Notes: generated by a model not told the origin, from the letters alone. A stretch of 64,000 bases of DNA from Methanooceanicella nereidis (GCF_021023085.1 NZ_PGCK01000006.1:62001-126000); one strand, 5' to 3'. Positions 35,415 through 45,572 are shown, numbered from the stretch's first letter. Translations and numbers: made by a program.

Positions 35415-37988
35415 GTGGTTGATTTTAGAAAGTTATTAGGCAAAGAAGTAATTGCACCTGAAACTGAACCAATAAAAATTTTCGAAAAATTAGATAAAGC
35501 AAGCACGGTAGATGGACTAAGGCCTGCACAGCAGCAAATATTGGAAGAATGGGTCAGCAAATATCAAGATAAAAGAGATATCATCGTTAAATTACCCACA
35601 GGATATGGAAAAACCCTTATTGGTCTAATAATATTGCAATCACTTCTAAACCAAAAAAAAGGACCTGCTGTTTATTTATGTCCTACGACATATCTTGTTG
35701 ATCAAACATTAGCACAAGCAGAAACTTTTGGTATAAAAACTACCGAAATTGGCGCTGATAACAGACTGCCCATCGATTTTAAAAATTCGGAAGCAATTTT
35801 AGTCACAACTTGTAGTAAAATGATAAATGGTAAAACCATATTTGGAGTTAGCGGATCTGGCAGAGAAGAAATTGAGATTGGGGCTATTGTTATTGATGAT
35901 GCGCATAAATGTCTTGAGATGATTAGACAATCATATACGATTCATATTAAAAAATATAATAATCCAGAGATTAATCGTATAAATAAGGTTTATTCTGGTT
36001 TAATGGGACTTTTCGAGTCAGCACTTTTTACTCAATCGCCAGGTAAATATGCAGATATTAAAAAGGGTAAAACAGATAGCTTCATGGCCGTTCCGCATTG
36101 GATATGGTCAGATAATATAAAATCAGTTGTTGAACTTTTAAGTACCTATAAAGACGCCTATAAAGATGATGGTAATGAGGAGCATAAAAATTTATTTTTT
36201 ACATGGGATTTAATTAAAGATTGTATAAGAGATTGTACCTGTGTAATTTCTGGCAATGATATCGAAATTTCTCCACGCCTTATACCTATTGCAAAAATTC
36301 CTGCTTTTAAAAATGCAAATAAAAGATTTTTTATGTCGGCTACGCTTACAGAGGATGCATTTTTAGTTAAGGATTTAGGAATTGATCCGGATAGCGTAAA
36401 AAATCCATTAACAGATAATAAATTGACTTATAGTGGGGAAAGATTAGTGCTATTACCCACAAGAATAAATGCTGATTTAGATAAAGAAACATTGATTAGA
36501 TGGGTATCTAATTTAACAAGAGCTAATGGACATTTTGGAACCGTAGCAATCGTACCATCCGGTATAAAAGCTATGAAATGGGAGGAAAAGGGAGCAAAAA
36601 CAACAATTGCGAAGTATTTAACATCGAATGTTAATATTTTAAATGAAGATGTTAAAAAGAAAGTTGCAAAGTATGTGTTAGTTTTGCTAAATGCATATGA
36701 TGGCATAGATTTGGCGGATTCTAAGTGCAGAGTTTTAGTATTGGATTCTCTACCATCTTATGATGCATTAATCGATAGATATACACAATACATACGACCA
36801 AAATCTAAATTTACAAAACGTCTGCTCGCTCAAAGAATTGAACAAGGGATGGGTAGAGCAATTCGTGGTCCAAATGATTGGTGTATACTCATAGTAATAG
36901 GAAACGATATTACTGAATTCTTTTCCGAAAAAAATAAAATAAAATATTTGTCAAATGAAGCTCAAAAACAAATAGAAATTGGAGAACAATTAATATCCAT
37001 AATTAAAGCAGAGGGCGGCACACTTTTAAAAATACAAGAGATTGTACTTCAATCACTGAATAGAGACCCAAGTTTAAAAGAATATTATAAACAACAAATG
37101 AGCCAGATTAACATAAAAGAGTCTGAAAGTAATGAATATCTAAATAACGCTTTAAGCGAAAGAGATGCAGAATTACATTATTTGAATGGTAAAATTAGAA
37201 TTGCGGTTGATATTGTACAAAATCTTCACGACAATTCGGATAACTACGACGATAAAGGCTGGTATTTACAGTTAAAATCCATATATTTATATGAATCAGA
37301 TAAAACGAGAGCTATGGATGCCCAATTAAGAGCTTTTGAGAAAAATAATAATCTTTTTAGACCACCATCCGGTGTAAAATATTCGAAAATATCTAAGGGT
37401 AGGCCAAGGGCCGTCAATATTAAAGAGTTCATTAAAGAACATGATACAATTATTTCGTTAATAATTAATGTTGGAAACATTCTTGACCAAGTTAGTTTTA
37501 GTAATAATAGTGATAACTTTGAAGAAGGTATCAAACAAGTGGGTAGGCTATTAGGTTTTGAGTCTCAAAGACCAGATAAAGAATCAGGTTGCGGACCAGA
37601 TAATCTTTGGCAATTAGATCTTAATCATTATTGGGTTATTGAATGTAAAAATGAAGTAGATGGAAGAGATTTTGTGTCAAAGAACGAAGTTGGACAGATG
37701 CATAATAGTATCTCATGGTTTAAAGTAAACTACGAGGGAAGCAATTTTATTCCTCTTTTTATTCATCCTGCGACATTTATAGATAAGAACACAGAACTAC
37801 TAGATCCTATATATGTTATTGATGAGTCATCGATAGAATCACTAAAGAGGAATATAAGCGGTTTTTATAAATCACTACCGTCACTTGAAGATAAATCGGA
37901 AAAATTCATTCTTGAACGCTTAGTTGAATACAACCTAGATAATAATTCGTTAAATAAGTACTTTACACGTTTAAAACATAAAAAATAA
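35415..37988 (+). CDS. Helicase-nuclease fusion, candidate single-gene defence protein
   Basis: The 857-residue protein combines a superfamily 2 helicase and a nuclease-like tail. Walker A is KLPTGYGKTLIG (near residue 65), Walker B is IDDAH (near 160), motif III MSATLTE (near 307) and motif VI EQGMGRAIRG (near 477). The second helicase domain (VLDSLPSYDALIDRY) recalls XPD/DinG-type helicases. The C-terminal 150 residues hold PDNLWQLDLNHYWVIECKN, a PD...E-x-K arrangement of restriction nucleases (about 728-742). It resembles Hna-like helicase-nuclease phage-defence proteins in architecture, but equivalence is inferred. GTG 35415 is chosen with GGTG seven bases upstream. It is monocistronic in the AT-rich island. 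Confidence 0.8.
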   Translation: MVDFRKLLGKEVIAPETEPIKIFEKLDKASTVDGLRPAQQQILEEWVSKYQDKRDIIVKLPTGYGKTLIGLIILQSLLNQKKGPAVYLCPTTYLVDQTLAQAETFGIKTTEIGADNRLPIDFKNSEAILVTTCSKMINGKTIFGVSGSGREEIEIGAIVIDDAHKCLEMIRQSYTIHIKKYNNPEINRINKVYSGLMGLFESALFTQSPGKYADIKKGKTDSFMAVPHWIWSDNIKSVVELLSTYKDAYKDDGNEEHKNLFFTWDLIKDCIRDCTCVISGNDIEISPRLIPIAKIPAFKNANKRFFMSATLTEDAFLVKDLGIDPDSVKNPLTDNKLTYSGERLVLLPTRINADLDKETLIRWVSNLTRANGHFGTVAIVPSGIKAMKWEEKGAKTTIAKYLTSNVNILNEDVKKKVAKYVLVLLNAYDGIDLADSKCRVLVLDSLPSYDALIDRYTQYIRPKSKFTKRLLAQRIEQGMGRAIRGPNDWCILIVIGNDITEFFSEKNKIKYLSNEAQKQIEIGEQLISIIKAEGGTLLKIQEIVLQSLNRDPSLKEYYKQQMSQINIKESESNEYLNNALSERDAELHYLNGKIRIAVDIVQNLHDNSDNYDDKGWYLQLKSIYLYESDKTRAMDAQLRAFEKNNNLFRPPSGVKYSKISKGRPRAVNIKEFIKEHDTIISLIINVGNILDQVSFSNNSDNFEEGIKQVGRLLGFESQRPDKESGCGPDNLWQLDLNHYWVIECKNEVDGRDFVSKNEVGQMHNSISWFKVNYEGSNFIPLFIHPATFIDKNTELLDPIYVIDESSIESLKRNISGFYKSLPSLEDKSEKFILERLVEYNLDNNSLNKYFTRLKHKK

Positions 37989-38013
37989 TCTTTTTTACAA
38001 AATGGTGAAATAT

Positions 38014-39411
38014 ATGCCCGACGATAAGGACATTGAAAAATGGCTCAGGATAACTGGCTGGGAAGGAACTATCAGCATTAGCGTAAATCAGCAGCTATGC
38101 GATTATACATCACAATACGACATTTCCATAGACGAATCATATAAGGCTTCGGTAAAGCTCGAAGGCGGTCTGTGCGAAGGCTCGGACTCGATGTTCGTAT
38201 GGAAAGGCAATCTCGAGAACATCACCGGCAGCGTTAACGATGTGATCACAGGTCCCGACTATACATCCCTTGCGGACATATTTATAGTACTGGGGAAAGC
38301 GCTGGAGAGCGGAGGCAAAGGCGAAGGCCCCGCAGATTTTCCAAAGCACCCTTTCAAAATATCCTTTAATGGAAGCACTGTTGAAAAAGAAAAATATTCT
38401 GCAAGCCTTTCCGTAGATATAGATGATGATACGTATACCCTATACGCTCCGCAGGTAGGCATCATTACCGAGCACTCGGCGCCGAATGCGGAAATAGGAA
38501 AGGACGAGAAGGAACAAAAGATCATCTATGTCGAAGAGCCGGACTTATTTAACGCAGGAAAAAACGAATACAGGAAACTTCCAGGGCCGGGAGCGACCAT
38601 CAAAGGAAGCTTTGAAGGGCCGGCACATTTACCCCACATACCTTTCGGGTCGGCAACGCAGATAAAAGCCCGCATCGAATGGGAACTTACCCCGGTAGAA
38701 GAAAAGATCTATGAGCTAAAATATACCGCAGAAAAGAAGGATATGAAGGCTACGCACGGATCATTAAAGTCGTTTAAGAGCGTTTCAGGTATCACTACTC
38801 TGGCAGTAGACCCGGATGAAATATCTCCAATAACTCTGGCAGTGCACGGGAATAACCGCATTAAGGTCTTAAAGAAAGGCAAGGACGTAAGCTCGAAATA
38901 TCGTGTTTTCAGGCTCTGGCGAGTATGGGACGCAAAGATAGACCCGGCCACCATGGAGCGGACAGGCAATTACAGTATGAGCTCCGGTGGATATTATACA
39001 CACGGCCCGAGAGAATACATGCAGGATACAAATGTTATTGATAGCCGGGGGAAGAACATCTGGACAGACTGTCCCGGCATAATGACGCTTAGCGCCCCGT
39101 TCCACGAACGCAACTTACTGGAATTCCTGGTGGGAGTGAATGACCATCCCGAATGGGGAGGGCTATACCTGATCACGATAATAGACATCACAGCAGACAG
39201 GTATAGAGTAAGGCTATACGAGCCTAAGACCATGAACATGAAGGAATGGAACAGTAAGATCTCTGATAAAAACATGAAAAAAATGGCCAACGATAACGGG
39301 CCGGAGATGGACGAAAACAGGAATAACGGCCTGATATATGATTCTTGGAAGGACAAGAACCGCGAAAAGGCTTTTAAAGCATATGCTGACATTGTTTCCA
39401 GGCTTCATTAA
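38014..39411 (+). CDS. Conserved-looking protein of unknown function, 465 residues
   Basis: No domain is recognised. The protein is rich in beta-strand-like segments with many acidic and lysine residues and lacks signal or membrane segments. Two related segments appear (FPKHPFKISFNGS near 115 and LPHIPFGSATQIKARIEW near 205), hinting at an internal duplication. ATG 38014 is preferred over 38002 because GGTGA lies five bases before it. Codon use is host-like, unlike the island just upstream, so the island boundary falls between 37988 and this gene. Confidence 0.7.
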   Translation: MPDDKDIEKWLRITGWEGTISISVNQQLCDYTSQYDISIDESYKASVKLEGGLCEGSDSMFVWKGNLENITGSVNDVITGPDYTSLADIFIVLGKALESGGKGEGPADFPKHPFKISFNGSTVEKEKYSASLSVDIDDDTYTLYAPQVGIITEHSAPNAEIGKDEKEQKIIYVEEPDLFNAGKNEYRKLPGPGATIKGSFEGPAHLPHIPFGSATQIKARIEWELTPVEEKIYELKYTAEKKDMKATHGSLKSFKSVSGITTLAVDPDEISPITLAVHGNNRIKVLKKGKDVSSKYRVFRLWRVWDAKIDPATMERTGNYSMSSGGYYTHGPREYMQDTNVIDSRGKNIWTDCPGIMTLSAPFHERNLLEFLVGVNDHPEWGGLYLITIIDITADRYRVRLYEPKTMNMKEWNSKISDKNMKKMANDNGPEMDENRNNGLIYDSWKDKNREKAFKAYADIVSRLH

Positions 39412-39533
39412 AATAGCTTTGAAGGAACAATGTCCCAATTTTACTTTTTTATTATTTAATACAGTATAGACAGTACAAATATCCGGCTAAAAATTTTTTT
39501 TATCTTTCTCCAATATTGAGATGATATTTTTAT

Positions 39534-40076
39534 GGTTGTGCCTGACGGATGGCAGGTAGGCACGTAATTTCACAGAAACACAGAACCACAAAAATTTTTA
39601 TACGATTTTTTAAGGACACAAAAAGCACCAAAATCTACTCACCAAACCACGAATACTCAAGTATCACCGTCAACGCACAAACACCTCTAACGCCCGGCTC
39701 AACGCACTAACCTCTCCAAGTCACCAACGCTAAAACAAAGCCCGAGCATTCCCAAAAACACTAAATTTTAACTGCACGGTCGACGCTTACACGATCAATA
39801 TACCTGGTAAGGGATCAGGGATACACAAACTGGGATATTGAACTTTAGTGTTATTAGAGAATGTTCGGGCTTTGTTTTAGCGTTAGTGACTTAGAGCACT
39901 TCGAGCATTAAGCCGTGCATTTGAGACTTTAGTGCGTTGACGGTGATACTGGAGCATTTGTGGTTTTTGTGAGTGAACATTTGAGATTTCGTGACCTTAA
40001 AAAATCATATAAAAAAATTTGTGTTTCTGCGTTTCTGTGAGGTTACGTGCCTACCTGCCATCCGACAGGCACAACC
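39534..40076. repeat. Long imperfect palindrome (foldback element), copy 2
   Basis: The ends GGTTGTGCCTGACGGATGGC and GCCATCCGACAGGCACAACC are inverted repeats differing at one base. The outer bases GTGCCT...AGGCAC also form a short hairpin inside each end. The arms share CACAGAAACACAGAACCAC, AACGCCCGGCTCAACGC and AACGCTAAAACAAAGCCCGA with the other copies. The centre near 39780-39840 is unpaired. It lies between two plus-strand genes. Confidence 0.88.
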
Positions 40077-40265
40077 AAAAAAACATCTTCCGAAAAAACC
40101 GAAGCACATATTTTAATGTTGAGATACAGTACAGGTTACAATTATGCATTTATCGACTAATAGAAACTTATATATTTACTTTTAACTTATAATAAAAACC
40201 TATTACATCACCCTTTAAAATACCAAAACAGATGATGAATACTTAAAATATTGTGGTTTGATATC

Positions 40266-40871
40266 TTGAAAACATCATTAAAATATTTACTTATACTGAT
40301 ATTGATAGGAGCTTTAGTATCGGTCAGCGGATGCACCGCGACACCGACAGCAACGCCGACAGCTACACCCACAGCTACACCCACAGCAACGCCGGAACCG
40401 ACAGAGACACCCTCGCCGACAACAACGCCGACACCACAGCCGACAGTTGAACCATCAGGCATTATCCAGGGATCAAACGAGCCCAGAATATTCCAGGCAG
40501 ATTACCCCCTGGGTACCTACTCCGTAGACTGGCCTGGTAAAGGCGAAACCCCGTTCATACTCATAAGATCTTACTTTTTAGTAGAACATGACATGGACCG
40601 TATGAAGTGTTACAATACAGGCTTATTGGTCATCGTAGTTCTTAAGCCGGGCATGACGGCCGATTTGAATGACGTATCGTTAGAAGCTGTGATAGACGGT
40701 AAAAAACACACGTTCGGCTCTGATATACTGGGTATCCGGACAATGGAGAACGGCTACATATTGTTAGAGATGGAAAACATTCTTGACGAGAACACATCAA
40801 GTCTGACCTTTGTCAAAGTACGATACCACGGGTCAAGGCTTGATGCAATGCCTACGGCCTCTGCAGTTTAG
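40266..40871 (+). CDS. Lipoprotein with Thr-Pro-rich linker, unknown function
   Basis: The protein starts with a signal peptide (KTSLKYLLILILIGALVSVS) ending in a lipobox cysteine (VSGC), then a linker of TATPTATP repeats with PEPTETPSP, then a 140-residue domain of unknown type that contains RIFQADYPLGTYSVDWPGKG and a short C-terminus. TTG 40266 gives a signal peptide of normal length. It should be anchored in the membrane facing outside. The Thr-Pro-rich linker is of the kind seen in methanogen surface proteins, including the large one downstream. Confidence 0.7.
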   Translation: MKTSLKYLLILILIGALVSVSGCTATPTATPTATPTATPTATPEPTETPSPTTTPTPQPTVEPSGIIQGSNEPRIFQADYPLGTYSVDWPGKGETPFILIRSYFLVEHDMDRMKCYNTGLLVIVVLKPGMTADLNDVSLEAVIDGKKHTFGSDILGIRTMENGYILLEMENILDENTSSLTFVKVRYHGSRLDAMPTASAV

Positions 40872-40907
40872 CCGGATTATAAGATACGTCATAACTTAAA
40901 AATTAAA

Positions 40908-40940
40908 AAGTGGAGCAACTTCTCCGCCTTTTTTTCATAT
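40908..40940 (+). terminator. Intrinsic-type terminator after the lipoprotein gene
   Basis: GTGGAG (40910-40915) pairs with CTCCGC around CAACTT, followed by a run of seven T residues. Confidence 0.6.
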
Positions 40941-41398
40941 TTAAGTTTTAGGTAAAAAATTCGCAAACAATATACTGTCTTAATATTGATCGCAAGATAA
41001 GTAAAACAGGTACAAAGCAGTATATGGAACTGGAAAATACTACTGTTTTGCATGGAACAATATTTACCATATCATCGGCATCATTAACAGGAAATGTAAA
41101 CAAAAAATAACGTGAAGATAAAGTAATTTAATAATACCAGATCATCACTTAGTTAATACGCAAATTTATAATTTATATTATCAAAAGTAATACTCAGACA
41201 TCATTATAATAAAAATAGATTTTATGTAAAATTAACAAATAAAAATATTTTTTATAATGATATTTATGTAGTTCATAATCATAAAAATTTAAATATTATA
41301 AGATATTTAAAACTTTAAAATAGGTCAATAGATATTCTGGTAAATAAAATTCCGAATGACCTCATTAAATATTAGAGTAAAAATGGGGGGCAATAAAT
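40941..41398. other. AT-rich region upstream of the surface protein gene
   Basis: About 460 bases without a gene. It is very AT-rich and contains TATA-like stretches around 41160-41310. The sequence ends in the poly-G ribosome-binding site GGGGGG at 41385-41390. No hairpin or reading frame of note was seen. Confidence 0.35.
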
Positions 41399-44300
41399 AT
41401 TAAAAGATATACTTTAGTATTAACCATATTATTTTTCAGTTGTATCATATTCAGCACACAGGCATTGGCTATGATAGATTATCAATCTCCAAGTACCTAT
41501 ATCGTAAATGATGATATTCGCGGCTGGTATCATGGTTACATAATCCTTCATGCGTTTGATGACACAGGTGTTGCAAATATTACTTATCGTGTCGATTCCG
41601 GGACTGCGACAGTAGTCGCTGGTGATGACGCTACCGTCAGTATGACTGACGGTTATCATACGCTGGAATACTGGAGTATCGATCTGGCCGGACATGAGGA
41701 AACCCACCACAGCGTTAATGTAAGATCCGACAGAACGGACCCGTCTACCAGTATTTCGCCGCCTACGGCCTACGGGTGGTACAAAGGAGAAATAATCCTG
41801 AACGCAACGGACAATTTATCCGGAGTCTATAATATCTCATACAGGATCGATTCAGGAATTACTCGTACGATCTCGGGCAGTTCCGGTCCTGTAAATTACC
41901 CGAAAGATGGTACTTATACGCTGGAATACTGGAGTACCGATATGGCGGGTAATGAGGAGTCCCGAAAAAGCGCAACGATAAAGGTTGATAACACTGCTCC
42001 CGTAACGGATGTTTATAAACCTATTGGTTATAATGGCTGGTTCGTGGACCAGATATACATTTATGCAGATGATAATAGCGGATGCGGTGTGGCAAATATC
42101 TCTTACCGGATCGATAATGGGCCTGTGGTAGTAGTTAATGGTAGCACGGCCATTTTGAATGTGCCTGACGGCATCTACAGCCTGGAATATTGGGGTACGG
42201 ACAAGGTCGGAAATGTAGAATACTCACACGGTGAAACCATAAAGAAGGATACCCAGGACCCGGTAACCTCTTTAGATCCGCCCACGGGAAATGATAGCTG
42301 GTATATTATCCAGCCGAGGTTAAAAGCTTCTGATAACTTATCCGGTATATACAGGCTTTATTACATGATCGATTCAGGTAGCTGGAATTGGACCGGTCCT
42401 ACTATCCGTATTGATGTGCCGGACGGTAGCCATACGCTGAAATACTATAGTGTGGATATAGCAGGTAACAGGGAAGGCACGCATACCGCTGCCTTTAAAC
42501 AAGATCTGAATGAACCGAGGACTACTGCATTATTTTCGGGGACTACTGGCAATAACGGATGGTATACCAGCGATGTTTCCGCAACGCTTACTGCCGATGA
42601 CGGAGGCGGTTCATGGGTCACGAATATAAGCTACTATCTGGACTCTGCGCCCGCTCAGACCGTAAACGGTAACAGAGTCACGGTGGATATAAAAGGAACA
42701 GGAATTCATACTCTGGGCTACTGGAGTAATGATATTGCCGGTAATACTGAATATAAAAACATCTCTACGATAAAAATAGACAATATCGCCCCCACAACTT
42801 CAGTGTCCGCTTCGGACGGCAACAATGGCTGGTATACCGGCCCCGTCATACTAACGGCATCAGATAATGTATCGGGGATCGCGAATATCTCCTACAGGAT
42901 CGATTCCGGGCCGGTAATGAACGTTTCTGCCAGTTCGGCTACTGTTAATGTACCTGACGGTTCTCATACGTTATATTACTGGAGCACTGACATGGCCGGA
43001 AATGTTGAAAGCGAGAAAAGCGTAGCGATAAAAGCAGACCTTAGTGCTCCTGTGACATCCGTTTCCGCTCCGGACGGCAACAATGGCTGGTATACAGGGC
43101 CTCTGACTCTCTCTGCAAATGATACTGTGTCCGGTGTATTGAATTTAACTTACCGGCTCGACTCAGGTTCCCCTATAGAGATCACTGGCAGTTCAGTAAT
43201 ATTAAATTTGCAGGATGGCGCTCACACTCTTGAATACTGGAGCGCTGATAAAGCAGGGAATGTAGAAGTCCATCAAAATAAAGTGGTCAATGTCGATAAG
43301 CGTGCGCCGGTGACCTCTGTCTCAGCTCCTGACGGCGATAATGGCTGGTATATTGGTCCGCTTACCCTGACCGCGTCTGACCATCCAGGTATGGACGGAA
43401 TATTGTATTCGGATGTAGCCAGTATTTTCTATCAGGTGGATTCGGGAGCCGTACAGAGGTATAATGGCAGTTCATTAACTATATCCATCCCTGACGGGAC
43501 ACATACTCTAAGCTATTGGAGTGTGGATAATTCAGGGAATGTTGAGAGTACTATTAACACTACTGTGAAAGTTGATACGGTATTGCCGTCTGTTTTCTGG
43601 GCTGCGAACTCTACCCCTAACGCATACGGATGGTACAATCATGACGTGCTGATCGAGTTTACGCCGGTCGTAGGCATATCGGGCGTCCAATCAATTATTC
43701 CGGGGAGTGAACTGGTATTGACATCATCCTCAAACCCGATAACATGCACGGTCACTGACGGCGCAGGCCGTACGGCGAACGTTACGACTGATGCGATCTA
43801 CATTGACAAGGTCATCCCGACGATAACTGCATTCACGACACCTGCCGATCCAAATACGAATGGCTGGTTCAACACAAGCGTCACCGTCAACTTCACCGCT
43901 ACAAACGGACCTTCCGGCATTGATACCATGATCGGAAATACTACGCTCACGGGTGAAGGGGCCGATCAAAAGGTAACTGGAACCGTAACCAGCAGATCGG
44001 GCAACACAAACAGTACGACGGCCAGTATAAACATTGATATGACGGAGCCCGTAATATCGTGCAGCCTTGAAGGCCATCTATCCGATAAGGGATGGTTCGA
44101 CTCTGACGTTCAGGTCACCCTGACATCGACAGACATATTGTCCGGCGTGAACAAGACTGAGTACAGCATGGACGGCATCAACTGGAATAACTATACGGGA
44201 CCTTTCAAGATCGCATTAGGCAAACAGATGTATGTCTATTACAGGTCAGCCGATAATGCGGGGAATACAGCGACAGGAGAACAATTCATTTTCTTCCCGC

Positions 44301-44554
44301 CGGTCAGTATAAGCATGAGCTTAGTCCAGGGTACAACAGGACCTACAGCTACGCCGACACCAGAGCCGTCGGTAACGGTGTCGCCTGTCCCGACAGCTAC
44401 ACCGTCCCCTGTATCTTCAGTAACGGCTACGCCCTCGCCTGAACCTACAGCGACAGAGCAGGCCGGACCTGTCGATCTGACGATGCTGTCGTTACTGATA
44501 GCGCTGGCAGTTGCCGGACTGGGAGCTGTGTACTTCCTGTTCATGAGAAAGTAA
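41399..44554 (+). CDS. Giant surface protein with 11 Ig-like repeats and C-terminal anchor
   Basis: A protein of about 1051 residues. An N-terminal signal peptide (KRYTLVLTILFFSCIIFSTQ-ALA) is visible only if initiation is taken from ATT at 41399, eight bases after GGGGGG; the first ordinary start, TTG 41465, would remove it. The body contains about 11 copies of an ~87-residue beta-sandwich repeat, each starting near GW(Y/F) and most ending DGxHTLxYWSxDxAGNxE, similar to OmpL47/bacterial Ig-like repeats. The last three copies are more divergent. A Thr-Pro-rich linker and a C-terminal membrane helix followed by FMRK anchor it. It is likely a cell-surface adhesin or sheath-type protein; the exact role is unknown. 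Confidence 0.85.
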   Translation: MKRYTLVLTILFFSCIIFSTQALAMIDYQSPSTYIVNDDIRGWYHGYIILHAFDDTGVANITYRVDSGTATVVAGDDATVSMTDGYHTLEYWSIDLAGHEETHHSVNVRSDRTDPSTSISPPTAYGWYKGEIILNATDNLSGVYNISYRIDSGITRTISGSSGPVNYPKDGTYTLEYWSTDMAGNEESRKSATIKVDNTAPVTDVYKPIGYNGWFVDQIYIYADDNSGCGVANISYRIDNGPVVVVNGSTAILNVPDGIYSLEYWGTDKVGNVEYSHGETIKKDTQDPVTSLDPPTGNDSWYIIQPRLKASDNLSGIYRLYYMIDSGSWNWTGPTIRIDVPDGSHTLKYYSVDIAGNREGTHTAAFKQDLNEPRTTALFSGTTGNNGWYTSDVSATLTADDGGGSWVTNISYYLDSAPAQTVNGNRVTVDIKGTGIHTLGYWSNDIAGNTEYKNISTIKIDNIAPTTSVSASDGNNGWYTGPVILTASDNVSGIANISYRIDSGPVMNVSASSATVNVPDGSHTLYYWSTDMAGNVESEKSVAIKADLSAPVTSVSAPDGNNGWYTGPLTLSANDTVSGVLNLTYRLDSGSPIEITGSSVILNLQDGAHTLEYWSADKAGNVEVHQNKVVNVDKRAPVTSVSAPDGDNGWYIGPLTLTASDHPGMDGILYSDVASIFYQVDSGAVQRYNGSSLTISIPDGTHTLSYWSVDNSGNVESTINTTVKVDTVLPSVFWAANSTPNAYGWYNHDVLIEFTPVVGISGVQSIIPGSELVLTSSSNPITCTVTDGAGRTANVTTDAIYIDKVIPTITAFTTPADPNTNGWFNTSVTVNFTATNGPSGIDTMIGNTTLTGEGADQKVTGTVTSRSGNTNSTTASINIDMTEPVISCSLEGHLSDKGWFDSDVQVTLTSTDILSGVNKTEYSMDGINWNNYTGPFKIALGKQMYVYYRSADNAGNTATGEQFIFFPPVSISMSLVQGTTGPTATPTPEPSVTVSPVPTATPSPVSSVTATPSPEPTATEQAGPVDLTMLSLLIALAVAGLGAVYFLFMRK

Positions 44555-44562
44555 TATAAAAA

Positions 44563-44597
44563 GGGGGTCTGAAAAGCCCCCGAGTTTTCTTTTTTAT
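44563..44597 (+). terminator. Strong terminator after the surface protein gene
   Basis: GGGGG (44563-44567) and CCCCC (44577-44581) form the stem of a hairpin with loop TCTGAAAAG, followed by GAGTTTTCTTTTTT. Confidence 0.75.
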
Positions 44598-44774
44598 CCT
44601 GACTATCTATTCCTATACTGGAGAGTGGCACTATTGTCAGGTCACGTGTTGATGCCGGTAAAGCAGCCTTGAACAGGATAGGTAACTAAATCCAAAGGAA
44701 CATACATCAAAAGAAAAAAGATCATTGAGGCTCAGTAGTTTCGGTGTGTGTATGTACTGGTTGGTTTTTAGTGG

Positions 44775-45476
44775 GTGTTCCCATGAATAACTTTTTGATG
44801 GTCATTGTAAAGACGTGCATGTAATAATCATTATGGGATCGGTGTTCTGCCGTTGTGCCTGTCGGATGGCAGGTAGGCACGTAATTTCACAGAAACACAG
44901 AACCACAAAAATTTTTTATATGATTTTTTAAGGTCACAAAAAACGCTAAAGTTCACTCACTAAACCTCTAAGGCTCCAGTATCACCGTCAACGCTCTAAC
45001 ACCTCTAACGCCCGGCTCAACGCTCGAAGTGCTCTAAGTCACCAACGCTAAAACAAGGCACGAATATTCTCCAAAACACTAAAGTTTAACTGCACGGTTG
45101 ACGCTTAAACGACTATGATATCTGTTATAGGTCAGGTGAACACAGACCGGGATATTATACTTTAGTGGTTTGGGGAATGTTCGGGCTTTGTTTTAGCGTT
45201 AGTGACTTGGAGAGGTTAGTGCGTTGAGCCGGGCGTTAGAGGTGTTTGTGCGTTGACGGTGATACTTGCGTATTCGTGGTTTGGTGAGTAAATTTTTAGC
45301 GTTTTTGTGCCCTTAAAAATCATATAAAAAAATTTGTGTTTCCGTGTTTCTGTGAGGTTACGTGCCTACCTGCCATCCGACAGGCATAGCCACAAAAGCT
45401 TCATATCAGATATCATTGAGTAAGACACGTTTTTTATTCTTAAAACCTGAGTAAGACCCCGCTCATCCAAAATTTT
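44775..45476. repeat. Foldback element copy 3 with shared flanks (~700 bp)
   Basis: The palindrome proper spans about 44856-45386, with arms as in the other copies. In addition, about 80 bases upstream (TCCCATGAATAACTTTTTGA) and about 90 bases downstream (TTCTTAAAACCTGAGTAAGA) match the flanks of the copy at 55342. This copy and the one at 55262-55969 are therefore ~700-bp repeats. It lies between the convergent surface-protein and MFS genes. Confidence 0.85.
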
Positions 45477-45572
45477 TTGTTTTTGTGGTTGGTTGTAGCA
45501 AGTGGTGTTGTTTGATGGTGTTTTTATGAAAACAACAAAAAACAACAAAAACCAGGACAAACCCCACCAAAA

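Noticed and set aside
40208-40462. 84-codon Gly-Val-rich minus-strand frame
   Set aside because: It is the antisense of the Thr-Pro repeat of the lipoprotein; the composition is an artefact of the repeat.
45366-45560. 64-codon minus-strand frame at the end of foldback copy 3
   Set aside because: It lies in the repeat and its A-rich flank, with no ribosome-binding site.
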